NCBI RefSeq assembly: GCF_007746795.1
Contig: NZ_CP036343.1
Span: forward strand, 6,400,357 to 6,464,356
Length of the DNA: 64,000 nucleotides
Reading direction: 5' to 3'
DNA from: Gimesia algae
GTDB taxonomy: Bacteria > Planctomycetota > Planctomycetia > Planctomycetales > Planctomycetaceae
Shown: positions 54,894 to 62,480 of the stretch, piece by piece
How the letters are laid out: every line of letters starts with the position of its first letter
Position numbering within the stretch: the stretch's first letter is position 1
The notes under the pieces: model-generated
The model's database searches: none
The model's input: the letters and a program-made list of their open reading frames with translations, nothing else
Told to the model about the DNA's origin: nothing
Made by a program: the position numbers and the translations under genes

Positions 54894-55220
54894 TTAAAGA
54901 AAATGTGTCAGACGTCGGAAAACTTCTTCAGCGACGGGCAGTACCAGTAGCAGAACCAGACAACCCAGCGCGATGATTCTTTCATCCCAAGCGGGATGTT
55001 TTCTGATCACATGATTCCAGGTAACATACCCCAGGATCAGTCCCAGCACGGCTCCGATAATTTGAGCGGAGAACTGTTGTAATTCCTCGACATAGGAGTT
55101 TCTTGTCATCCAAACATCCTGGCGCATGAGAGTCGCGGTCAGCCACCAAAACAACAGTGATGTTGTAATAGTGACTACCAGGACATGCAGGATTTTCAGA
55201 AACAATGATTCGCGGTGCAT
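54894..55220 (-). CDS. Small integral membrane protein of unknown function
   Basis: 108 residues with three hydrophobic segments: about 8-30 (ILHVLVVTITTSLLFWWLTATLM), 50-68 (AQIIGAVLGLILGYVTW) and 82-98 (ALGCLVLLLVLPVAEEVF). There is no recognised family. It lies alone on the minus strand between two + strand genes. Its regular hydrophobic pattern and full reading frame support a real gene, though no ribosome site is strong. Confidence 0.65.
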   Translation of the reverse strand: MHRESLFLKILHVLVVTITTSLLFWWLTATLMRQDVWMTRNSYVEELQQFSAQIIGAVLGLILGYVTWNHVIRKHPAWDERIIALGCLVLLLVLPVAEEVFRRLTHFL

Positions 55221-55411
55221 GAGCAGACTCCAGCACGAATTATATCATATCGAATCTGTTTATCACAAATTTTTTCGTCAAATAGAAATAGATATAGGCC
55301 TACTGTTTTGTCAGTTCGCTTTAGCTTCCGTTCGTAAGAAAGTCTGATAGAATGGAGTCAGCTCTTTTGAGAATCAGAAAACCGATTCAAATCGTAATTA
55401 AGGAATATTAC

Positions 55412-56743
55412 ATGCGTCACTTACTGCTGAGAAATATTGTGTGTCCCCTGATCGCGGCGGCGGTTATGTTTTCGTTGTGTCAGTCTGTGATGGCAGCCGA
55501 AAAGTACGAATTGAAAGTCGTGACGGATCGGCCCGATGCGATTTATCAAGCAGGGGAAGAGGCGACGTTTCTGATTTCACTGACGAAAGACGGTAAGCCA
55601 CTCGCCGGTGAGAGTGGTGAGACGATAACATATCGAGTCGATGATTATATCAGCAGTGGCCCCAATTATCCGAACGGAAAACTGACCGTGGGCAGTGAGC
55701 CGGCGGTCGTAAAAGTGACGGCGGACAAACCCGGATTTCTCCGTTGTGTGGTGACTTTGGATGCGAATAAAAAACTGACAAAAACAGCCGGAGCCGCGTT
55801 TTCACCACAAGAGATTCAACCCAGTCTGCCTGTGCCTGCTGACTTTGATGAGTTCTGGGCCGAACAGAAACGCAAGCTGGCGGAAGTTCCCGCCAAAGCG
55901 AAGCTGACGCCGGTCACCCAGCCGAACAATAAGATTGAATGCTTTGACCTGCAGGTGGACTGTCTCGGCGGAGCGCCGGTCTCCGGTTACCTGGGGAAAC
56001 CGAAAGATGCAAAACCCAAGAGCCTGCCTGCCATTCTGTGGGTCCACGGCGCGGGAGTTCGCAGTTCCTCGCTGGGCAATGCCATCAAAGGGGCGAACGC
56101 AGGCATGCTGTCATTGGACATCAACGCACACGGCCTGCCTAACGGCAAGTCGGCAGAATTTTATAAAGAACAGTACGCGGGCCCCCTCAAAGGATATCCG
56201 CACTTCGGTCGTGAGGACCGCGAGACGACTTATTTTGTCGGCATGTTTTTACGTTTGATTCGGGCGATGGATTATCTGACTTCGCAACCGGAATGGGACG
56301 GAAAAACACTGATCGTGATCGGCCACAGCCAGGGAGGCGGACAGGCGCTGGCAGCCGGTGGTCTTGATGACCGGGTGACGTTCATCGCAACCGGCGTACC
56401 CGCGATCTGCGATCATTCCGGACGGGCTGCCGGACGCATCAACGGCTGGCCAAAACTGGTCACCACACTGCCCGACGGGACGCCTGCGGCTGCGGAACTC
56501 AAAGCAGCGCAGTATGTAGACGGCGTCAACTTCGCCAGTCGCAGCAAAGCCGATGCGATAATGAGCGTTGGATTCATCGACGTCACCTGCCCCCCTTCGA
56601 GCTGCTACGCCGCCTATAACCAGTTGAAAGGCAAGAAGCAGATCATCAACAAACCCCTGATGGGCCACGCGGCTCCCGGTGACATTCACAAAGCATTTTT
56701 TGCTGCGGTGAAGGAACATGTGAAGGAACAGGCCGGGAAGTAG
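55412..56743 (+). CDS. Acetyl xylan esterase-family (CE7-like) secreted alpha/beta hydrolase
   Basis: 443 residues from the ATG at 55412, where a signal peptide begins (RHLLLRNIVCPLIAAAVMFSLCQSVMAAE). An N-terminal beta-sandwich (about 25-145) precedes the esterase domain, as in several planctomycete members. The catalytic Ser is in GHSQGGG near 305, the Asp in VGFIDVTCPPSS near 385 and the His in MGHAAPG near 420. CE7 enzymes remove acetyl groups from xylo-oligosaccharides or cephalosporin C. It fits polysaccharide use but the substrate is not proven. Confidence 0.88.
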   Translation: MRHLLLRNIVCPLIAAAVMFSLCQSVMAAEKYELKVVTDRPDAIYQAGEEATFLISLTKDGKPLAGESGETITYRVDDYISSGPNYPNGKLTVGSEPAVVKVTADKPGFLRCVVTLDANKKLTKTAGAAFSPQEIQPSLPVPADFDEFWAEQKRKLAEVPAKAKLTPVTQPNNKIECFDLQVDCLGGAPVSGYLGKPKDAKPKSLPAILWVHGAGVRSSSLGNAIKGANAGMLSLDINAHGLPNGKSAEFYKEQYAGPLKGYPHFGREDRETTYFVGMFLRLIRAMDYLTSQPEWDGKTLIVIGHSQGGGQALAAGGLDDRVTFIATGVPAICDHSGRAAGRINGWPKLVTTLPDGTPAAAELKAAQYVDGVNFASRSKADAIMSVGFIDVTCPPSSCYAAYNQLKGKKQIINKPLMGHAAPGDIHKAFFAAVKEHVKEQAGK

Positions 56744-56778
56744 GGGGACTTACCGTCTATCAGTGAAAGGTCAGCAAT

Positions 56779-57648
56779 ATGGATGTCTCTTTTACCAACT
56801 CACGTGAGAAAGTTGCTGCGGCGAAGCAGGTCGAAACCGACTGGGCAACATTGAGTGTGGGACAGCAGATTCGTTCGCTGGAGCGGGATGGTTATGTGGT
56901 AATACCAGACCTGTTGTCCGCAGAGCAGATTGCGGGAATCCGTGAAGAGCTGATGCGGCTGCCGACACAGGGGACCGATTACAGTGAGCATCAGCGGGGC
57001 TACAGTGGCGTACAGTGGACCAATTCACCAACGACCATCACTACGATTGCGCTGCCGGCGATGATTTCATTCCTGGAACGGCTGTTCGGGGATGAGCTGA
57101 TCTGTACGTCCTGCACCTACGCGGTTTCACAGCCGGGGCATCCGGGAATTGCCATTCATACGGACGCGCAGCCCTACGGATCGAATATTTTTGGACTGGG
57201 CGCGAGTTCGCCGTGCCTGGTGCGGGTGTTGTATTACCTGGATGATCTGACGCCTGAGCACAGCCCGTTCAAGGTGATTCCCGGCTCGCATCTTTCGCTG
57301 CACGCGGACGGCAACCCGTATCGGCGTTATCTGTCGCACGAAGATGAAATGCTGGTGACCTGTCGGGCGGGCTCAGCGGTGATCATCAACCAGAAAGTGT
57401 TCCACGCCAATTATCCCAATTTCAGCGATACCGACCGGCACCTGCTGGCGATTGCCTATCGCCCGGCGTGGGCGGGGCCGATTGGAGAAGTGCCCGATTA
57501 CGACCCGGAGCAGGTGCAGACGTTACCCGAAAACGTGCGACCGTTGTTTCGCAGCCTGAACACGCAGAAGATTGACTATAATCTGCCGAACCGGCCCGAT
57601 AATATGGCGAGCTCTGCGCCGGGGATCAGTCCGAAACGGTATGAGTGA
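56779..57648 (+). CDS. Phytanoyl-CoA dioxygenase-family Fe(II)/2-oxoglutarate oxygenase
   Basis: 289 residues. The iron facial triad is visible: HTD in IAIHTDAQPYG near residue 130, and the distal His in QKVFHANYPN near 216, with a 2-oxoglutarate Arg (RHLLAIAYRP) after it. The N-terminal GYVVIPDLLSAEQIAGIREELM segment is the family's entry helix pattern. Such enzymes hydroxylate a small organic substrate, which is not predictable here. It follows the esterase gene by 35 bases. Confidence 0.9.
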   Translation: MDVSFTNSREKVAAAKQVETDWATLSVGQQIRSLERDGYVVIPDLLSAEQIAGIREELMRLPTQGTDYSEHQRGYSGVQWTNSPTTITTIALPAMISFLERLFGDELICTSCTYAVSQPGHPGIAIHTDAQPYGSNIFGLGASSPCLVRVLYYLDDLTPEHSPFKVIPGSHLSLHADGNPYRRYLSHEDEMLVTCRAGSAVIINQKVFHANYPNFSDTDRHLLAIAYRPAWAGPIGEVPDYDPEQVQTLPENVRPLFRSLNTQKIDYNLPNRPDNMASSAPGISPKRYE

Positions 57649-57727
57649 GTAACTTCTCTGAGCGGAATGGCGCTAGGTAGCGGTGATTTCTATACATCGC
57701 GTGATACAACACCGGTGGAGAACGCCT

Positions 57728-58600
57728 TCAATCTTTTTGAAAGTAATCCTGTACTTTTGAAACTTCGTACGCTGAGGGGCCTTTTACAGGAGCGAGTTGA
57801 CCGCATTCATCAAAGGCATATTTTCCCTGTTCGAGGTGTTTGAGCAGGCGTTCCAGGAATGCGGTGAAACTGGGGGCAACAATCCGCCAGGCTCCATACT
57901 CGTGCCAATAGGAAAACAGCTGACCGACCTTACCACCTTTGGCGGGATCGAGGTCGATGCACAGGTGGTCGCCCCCACTGTTATCGCTGATAGGAATCCA
58001 TCCAGGACTGATCTGGACTTCCTTCATCGGCCCCAGTGGAGGTTTCAGAAAACCGGCTGCTTCGAGAGAAGGTCTGATATCCTGAAAGAACTTCCAGTGT
58101 TTGGCAGACTCTTGCAGGTTCACCCATTCCCCTTCACCGATGACGGCCAGCAACTTGACGCGGGCAGAACCGTTGTGCCGGAGATAGCTGGCACGCATGT
58201 CTGCAGGCAGTTTTGCTCCGATCGTTTTTTCAAACGCCTGTATTTCCCGCTCGGATGCCCCCGGTGCCAGAGGCCAGCGACAGAAGACCGGCGTATGTTC
58301 GCAATGCCAGTTCTCCAGCCTGCGCCACAGCCCATTGATTTTTGTCTCGCCGGCAGGTTTCTTCGTAGGTGTGATCTCGAGATAGTTTCTGCGTTTAAAA
58401 TCGGCAGCCAGCTTTTCCAGTTCTTCGTCCGCTGAACGTCCGGCCCGGGGAGTATGTGTCTCATGCTTAACCCTGCCAAAATACGGAACCGTACTTCGAT
58501 TGGTTCCGGAATAACTGATCACAGTTTCTTCCTCGACTGCAAGGTTGACCCAACGGCCATTGGTGTGGATAAAGCGTCGAACCGGCAGTGTTGATTTCAC
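57728..58600 (-). CDS. WGR-like plus SMI1/KNR4 (SUKH) domain protein
   Basis: 290 residues from a GTG at 58600 with GGGAGA upstream. The first ~80 residues resemble a degenerate WGR domain (FIHTNGRWVNLAVEEE, GTNRSTVPYFGRVK, KLAADFKRRNYLE). A SMI1/KNR4-type domain follows from about 115: APGASEREIQAFEKTIGAKLPADMRASYLRHNG, then GWIPISDNSGGDHLCIDLDP and GAWRIVAPSFTAFLERLLKHL. SUKH proteins often act as toxin-immunity or regulatory adaptors, while WGR occurs in PARP-linked proteins. No toxin is seen beside it. Confidence 0.8.
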   Translation of the reverse strand: MKSTLPVRRFIHTNGRWVNLAVEEETVISYSGTNRSTVPYFGRVKHETHTPRAGRSADEELEKLAADFKRRNYLEITPTKKPAGETKINGLWRRLENWHCEHTPVFCRWPLAPGASEREIQAFEKTIGAKLPADMRASYLRHNGSARVKLLAVIGEGEWVNLQESAKHWKFFQDIRPSLEAAGFLKPPLGPMKEVQISPGWIPISDNSGGDHLCIDLDPAKGGKVGQLFSYWHEYGAWRIVAPSFTAFLERLLKHLEQGKYAFDECGQLAPVKGPSAYEVSKVQDYFQKD

Positions 58601-58844
58601 AATCTCTCCCTGGAGAAATCAGTAAGGTGATTGGATGCAGAGAACAGTGGGCTCTCTTTTTCATTCCAAGAATACAAGTCAAAATCAATGAAAGCAATCA
58701 TTTTAGAGAGTATCTTGTCGAATCCCAAATGTTCGTGCCTCCCGAAGTCTGGCCCTGGAAACCGGGCAGGTTGCAGGTTGGCCAGCGATTGAGTAGGGTG
58801 AGGGTTCTACAACCAAACCTGTTCAACCTGCAAGGAGTGTTTTG

Positions 58845-59393
58845 ATGAGCGAACGAATTATCATGCGTACGGGGGAATGTCTGGTCGCCGGCGGTCCCCC
58901 GTTTACGGCTGCGGAACCGGAAGTGGTGATTGGCGAACTGGATGGCCCCGTGGGTACAGCGATCGCCACGTTAACCGGCGGGCAGTCGGCGGGTCACTCG
59001 AAAGTGTTTGCGATTTTGAATACCGATATCCAGGTCAGACCGGTCACGCTGATGGTGAGCAAGGTGACTGTGAAGAGCAGTGCCTACACGAATATTTTGA
59101 TGGGTACCGTGCAGGCGGCGATTGCCAATGGGGTGCTGGATGCGGTTCGCGCAGGTGATCTGCCCAAAGAGAAAGCGAATGACCTGGGCATTATCTGTTC
59201 GGTCTGGCTGAACCCGGGTGCCGCCACCGATGAGAACCTCGATCACAAGGCGCTGTTCGAAATTCATCGCAAAGCCACCGCGCAAGCGATTCACAAAGCG
59301 ATGCACAACGAACCCACCATCGACTGGCTGCTGGAACACCAGGATGAGATCACACATAAGTACTACCAGAAGGGTCTGGACGGGACGCTGTAA
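58845..59393 (+). CDS. Formaldehyde-activating enzyme (Fae) homologue lacking the catalytic His
   Basis: 182 residues from the ATG at 58845, with AAGGAG seven bases upstream. The Fae fold is evident: GTAIATLTGGQSAGHSKVFAIL, TLMVSKVTVKSSAYTNILMGTVQAAIANGVLDAV, IICSVWLNPGAATDE. True Fae joins formaldehyde to tetrahydromethanopterin (EC 4.2.1.147) using a His (His17) in EVAHID. Here the matching stretch AAEPEVVIG has no His, so this is probably an Fae-like paralogue of changed function. It ends in an intrinsic terminator and stands alone. Confidence 0.82.
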   Translation: MSERIIMRTGECLVAGGPPFTAAEPEVVIGELDGPVGTAIATLTGGQSAGHSKVFAILNTDIQVRPVTLMVSKVTVKSSAYTNILMGTVQAAIANGVLDAVRAGDLPKEKANDLGIICSVWLNPGAATDENLDHKALFEIHRKATAQAIHKAMHNEPTIDWLLEHQDEITHKYYQKGLDGTL

Positions 59394-59491
59394 CGGCTCG
59401 ATGTGACATACTGTCGCCCGAACGAAACTGCGTCAGCGTGCACGCAGAGCCACGACAATTCTGCAGAGTAAACCTCTCAATTGTGACAATC

Positions 59492-59529
59492 AAAAACGAG
59501 GCCTGTTTCTGACGGGGCTCGTTTTTTTT
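59492..59529 (+). terminator. Intrinsic terminator of the Fae-like gene
   Basis: AAAAACGAG (59492-59500) pairs with CTCGTTTTT (59518-59526), with further GCC/GGG pairing in the loop, and runs into a T-tract to 59529. It lies about 100 bases after the Fae stop. Confidence 0.85.
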
Positions 59530-60006
59530 ACGCACACGCGCAACTGCTGTCGCGCGAGAGACCAGGGGGCTGTGTGCTGCGCGACCAGCCTGCAGGCTGA
59601 GCAGACACAGGGGAAGTGATGACACGATTTCTTAATTGTTAATTCACAAACGCGAGCAATGCGTTTTCACGATCTGAAATACGCATCGAAAATACAACTG
59701 CTGCTTTCATCCCCACTTTTAAAAATCGCGCTGCTGTCTGGTGGAACTTTCTGCGAGGTTCTTAGTGGCTGGCATACATGTTGCACAATTTTTTTATCGC
59801 AACGCCGGCAGGGAATGCCATGAGGTTGCAGCATGTGCGAGCACGGTTTCGGATGCAGCGAACCTGGCACCTCGATCAGGTTGATGACTCTCAACGGGTG
59901 TCCGGCATCTGAAAGAATGTCGCAGTAGAGGCGCGAACTACTGCAGCGGGTCGGCGATCCAAGCCGAAATCAATGCCTTTTAAATATTCAAGAGAAGGAG
60001 ATCGTA
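59530..60006. other. Long intergenic region with sigma-54 promoter and ~210-nt leader
   Basis: Nearly 480 bases without a supported gene. A frame of 75 codons on the minus strand (59667-59894) has no ribosome site or family resemblance and is not called. The main signal is the sigma-54 promoter at 59770-59785. The downstream ~210 bases would be an untranslated leader, GC-richer than the region before it, with no recognised riboswitch. Confidence 0.6.
59770..59785 (+). promoter_or_regulatory. Sigma-54 (RpoN) -24/-12 promoter
   Basis: TGGCATACATGTTGCA matches the consensus TGGCACG-N4-TTGCW with the invariant GG and GC at the exact ten-base spacing and only the last part of the -24 box differing. 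It is followed by ACAA and an AT-rich tract. Transcription would start near 59797 and run into the acidic secreted-protein gene at 60007. Activation would need an AAA+ enhancer-binding protein from elsewhere in the genome. Confidence 0.65.
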
Positions 60007-60573
60007 ATGGTAATACAGATGTCGAAGTATTTCTTCATCTTAACCTTATCTTTGTTTCTGAACCCCTGGAGTGACGCAGTGTTAAATTCAGTGAATGCTC
60101 AGGAGCCGGCTATTTCCAGTCGCGATATCGACCCGGCCTTTGAGAGGGGAACAAGCAGATACGAAGAAGACCACTGGTTCGACAAAGAGTGGTGGTACGA
60201 CAACGAAAATGAAGACGAGCAGTGGTTTAGCGACGACTGGTGGTACGACGACGAGGAAGAATACACCTATCGGTATGGAGAATCTGACCTCTATGACGAC
60301 GAATTCTATGGCGATGACCATTACTACGAAGACGATGACTGGCCGGAAGAATGGTGGGAAGATGGTGAATCGGAAAACCGTTACGGAGATTACCGGGAAC
60401 CCAATACAGATTACTTCTTTACCAATGAATTCTATGGAGAGGGAGTTCGTCCGGAAAATGAAGAATATCTGGATTCCGACTGGTGGGAAGATGATCGCAG
60501 TGAGGAAGGATACGACGACAGTTACTCCGACGACTACGATCGATATTACACCGCTGATGACTGGTGGGACTAA
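60007..60573 (+). CDS. Secreted, extremely acidic Trp/Tyr-rich protein
   Basis: 188 residues, start supported by AAGGAG. A signal peptide precedes cleavage near VNAQ (about residue 31). Of the ~157 mature residues about 60 are Asp or Glu and only some ten are Lys or Arg; 13 are Trp and many are Tyr. Five repeated motifs KEWWYD, DDWWYD, EEWWED, SDWWED and DDWWD recur along the chain. There are no Cys and no known domain; probably disordered. Acidic secreted proteins can bind calcium or other cations or mineral surfaces. A basic secreted partner follows at 60724. Confidence 0.75.
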   Translation: MVIQMSKYFFILTLSLFLNPWSDAVLNSVNAQEPAISSRDIDPAFERGTSRYEEDHWFDKEWWYDNENEDEQWFSDDWWYDDEEEYTYRYGESDLYDDEFYGDDHYYEDDDWPEEWWEDGESENRYGDYREPNTDYFFTNEFYGEGVRPENEEYLDSDWWEDDRSEEGYDDSYSDDYDRYYTADDWWD

Positions 60574-60723
60574 GCTCAGGGGGAGAGTAGCGTGTAGAGG
60601 GACGATCCGTGTACCCGCCGGATCAAGGTGATTTTCTCCTGGCGAGGCACGGTCTCCCTCTCGCGTTGAGAGTTACGAAATCTAAAATTATTTGAGTTAA
60701 CAACAATTAAAGGAGTTTGATTA

Positions 60724-61782
60724 ATGAATTTCAGTAAGTCTGTACTGTATGCGTCTGTCTTTGGTCTGGCTGTGGCACTGGTTGTGCCGGCACAGGCTGA
60801 TGACAAAACCAGATCTCAACAAGATCAATCAAGTCAGAAATCAGCGCAGAAACAAAGTCGACATTCAAAAGATAAACAACATTCGCAGCGCGGGGACCGC
60901 TCGCGACAGCAATCATCAACAGATCGTAGTCACAACCGCTACCATTTGAATATGGAAGGCTGGGTCCATGTGGGCGTTGATTATGACCGTGATGGTATGT
61001 ACGACGCCGTCGAGACGATTTTTCTGTACGACCTGGAAAAAGCCCAGAACCAGAGTCGGCAGCGATCTCAAGCACGCCGGGGTTCGGCGCGCCTGCAGCG
61101 CGGAGAGCGCGGTCAACGAGGCCAGCAGGTGCAGTTCACCGGTAAAATCAAAAATCTTCAGGAAAAGAAAATGACTTCTTCAGACCAGAAACAGATGGTC
61201 GCGAAGCTGAAGACCGATGAAGGCAAAACCCTGCGAGTCTGCCTGGGAACGAAAGAGAAAGTGAGTCAGCTTGACCTGGAAAAAGGTGACGAAATCAATG
61301 TCAAAGGCGTTCGAGCCAGAATCAATGATGAAGCCGCTGTCATGGCGCAGTTCGTTTCCTTCGAAGGGGAGTCGATCCAGAATCAACTTCCACAGCAACA
61401 GCGACTGAGAAAATTTCAGGGAACTATCCAGAATACGCGAAAGACCAGCTTCCAGGGACGCAATGGTCGGTTCCTCGTTGCTGATTTAGCCCTGAATGGA
61501 AAAGAGAAAACCCGACGTGTCAATCTGGGACCCGCCAGTGAATTTGAAGATGTGGATCTCTCGGAAGGGACATCCATTAAACTGCTGGCGCGGGAAGGCA
61601 GAATCAATAATCAGGAAGCACTGATCGCGCAACTGATTCGCGTGGATGGGCAGAGTATTGACGTCCGCGAACCGACCCGACGTACGATTCGCGGTGAAAT
61701 GAAATCTCGCAAGTCACTTGAAGCGCGCGAAACGCGTCAGGAGACAGCAGATTCCAATCGCGATGAGCAAAGTATTCGTTAA
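60724..61782 (+). CDS. Secreted basic protein with EF-hand-like loop and two OB-like repeats
   Basis: 352 residues with a signal peptide (SVLYASVFGLAVALVVPAQA). A Gln/Ser/Lys/Arg/His-rich basic linker spans 26-72. Residues 86-97 form a perfect EF-hand-type loop, D-Y-D-R-D-G-M-Y-D-A-V-E. After a second basic stretch, two internal repeats follow, about 138-218 and 231-312, each with TGKIKN/QGTIQN starts, a VCLGTKEKVSQLDL or VNLGPASEFEDVDL core, and REGRINN/RARINDEA ends, reminiscent of small OB-folds. Function unknown. AAAGGAG lies upstream. It may share the upstream sigma-54 transcript. Confidence 0.72.
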   Translation: MNFSKSVLYASVFGLAVALVVPAQADDKTRSQQDQSSQKSAQKQSRHSKDKQHSQRGDRSRQQSSTDRSHNRYHLNMEGWVHVGVDYDRDGMYDAVETIFLYDLEKAQNQSRQRSQARRGSARLQRGERGQRGQQVQFTGKIKNLQEKKMTSSDQKQMVAKLKTDEGKTLRVCLGTKEKVSQLDLEKGDEINVKGVRARINDEAAVMAQFVSFEGESIQNQLPQQQRLRKFQGTIQNTRKTSFQGRNGRFLVADLALNGKEKTRRVNLGPASEFEDVDLSEGTSIKLLAREGRINNQEALIAQLIRVDGQSIDVREPTRRTIRGEMKSRKSLEARETRQETADSNRDEQSIR

Positions 61783-61823
61783 TCTTAACGGTACGCTTGC
61801 CGACAGCTCATCAGCGTAACGAG

Positions 61824-61861
61824 GCGATGGCTTCCGCTTTCAGGCAGCCATCGCTTTTTTG
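61824..61861 (+). terminator. Intrinsic terminator after the basic secreted-protein gene
   Basis: GCGATGGCT (61824-61832) pairs with AGCCATCGC (61846-61854), 13-base loop, followed by a run of seven T. It probably ends the acidic/basic transcript. Confidence 0.88.
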
Positions 61862-61921
61862 CTGCGCCCTGTAATACTTCATTGGGCAAGAAACAGTTCT
61901 GGCAGACGACGAAGCCGCGGT

Positions 61922-62347
61922 TCAGACTTTGATATCACACAGGGGGATGATGGCGCTGGTTGATTCCAGCAGCTGTTTAATCGTCACGCGCGCAAAGGCG
62001 GCTTCGGTTTCAGCATAGACCCGATCCAGTTCCGCATGCAGAGGACACAGACTGGTGTGCGACTTGAGCCCCAGCGGACAGGCTTTGATCCGCTCCAGTG
62101 GGGCGATAGCGTTGACGATATCCAGAATCGTCAGTTCGCCGCTCTCTGCAATCAGTTCGTAGCCCCCTTTGGGGCCGCTTTTGGAACTCACAATCCCCGA
62201 CGCCGCCAGGTCCTGCAGTACGCGGGTCAGATAGCGACGGGGGACTTTGGTCTTTTCTGCCAGGAAGTCGGCTGATGCCGGTTTTCCGGGTTGCCCTGCC
62301 AGACAGGCGACCGCGCGGAGGGCATATTCGTGAGTTTTAGAGAGCAT
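61922..62347 (-). CDS. Rrf2-family repressor, NsrR-like
   Basis: 141 residues. It has the Rrf2 winged helix ([43 protein letters not shown]) and the wing with [10 protein letters not shown]. Candidate iron-sulfur ligands are Cys in IKACPLG and TSLCPLH, twelve residues apart, with a third Cys near the C-terminus (IPLCDIKV). The spacing differs from enterobacterial NsrR, so the cluster assignment is uncertain. It is divergent from a flavohaemoprotein gene, the classic NsrR target, so nitric-oxide sensing is the best guess. Confidence 0.88.
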   Translation of the reverse strand: MLSKTHEYALRAVACLAGQPGKPASADFLAEKTKVPRRYLTRVLQDLAASGIVSSKSGPKGGYELIAESGELTILDIVNAIAPLERIKACPLGLKSHTSLCPLHAELDRVYAETEAAFARVTIKQLLESTSAIIPLCDIKV

Positions 62348-62386
62348 TTTGGAGTTCCAGGTCGTTTTTTAAAAATATCCTCAATT

Positions 62387-62431
62387 CTACACCTTGACAT
62401 GCAGAATTATATTCTATACCTTTTGGTGTAG
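62387..62431. promoter_or_regulatory. Candidate Rrf2/NsrR operator and hmp promoter
   Basis: Between the divergent repressor and hmp genes, CTACACC (62387-62393) and GGTGTAG (62425-62431) form an inverted pair around a smaller near-palindrome AGAATTATATTCT (62403-62415). A TTGACA sits at 62394, with TATACC at 62415. Repressor binding here would block hmp transcription until nitric oxide disables it. Inferred from symmetry and position. Confidence 0.5.
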
Positions 62432-62480
62432 TATAACAGTTTTAACCTGTATTTCAAGGTTTCTCTGGGGAGAACTCATT

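Noticed and set aside
59667..59894. 75-codon minus frame across the sigma-54 promoter
   Set aside because: No ribosome site, and it overlaps the promoter and leader on the opposite strand.
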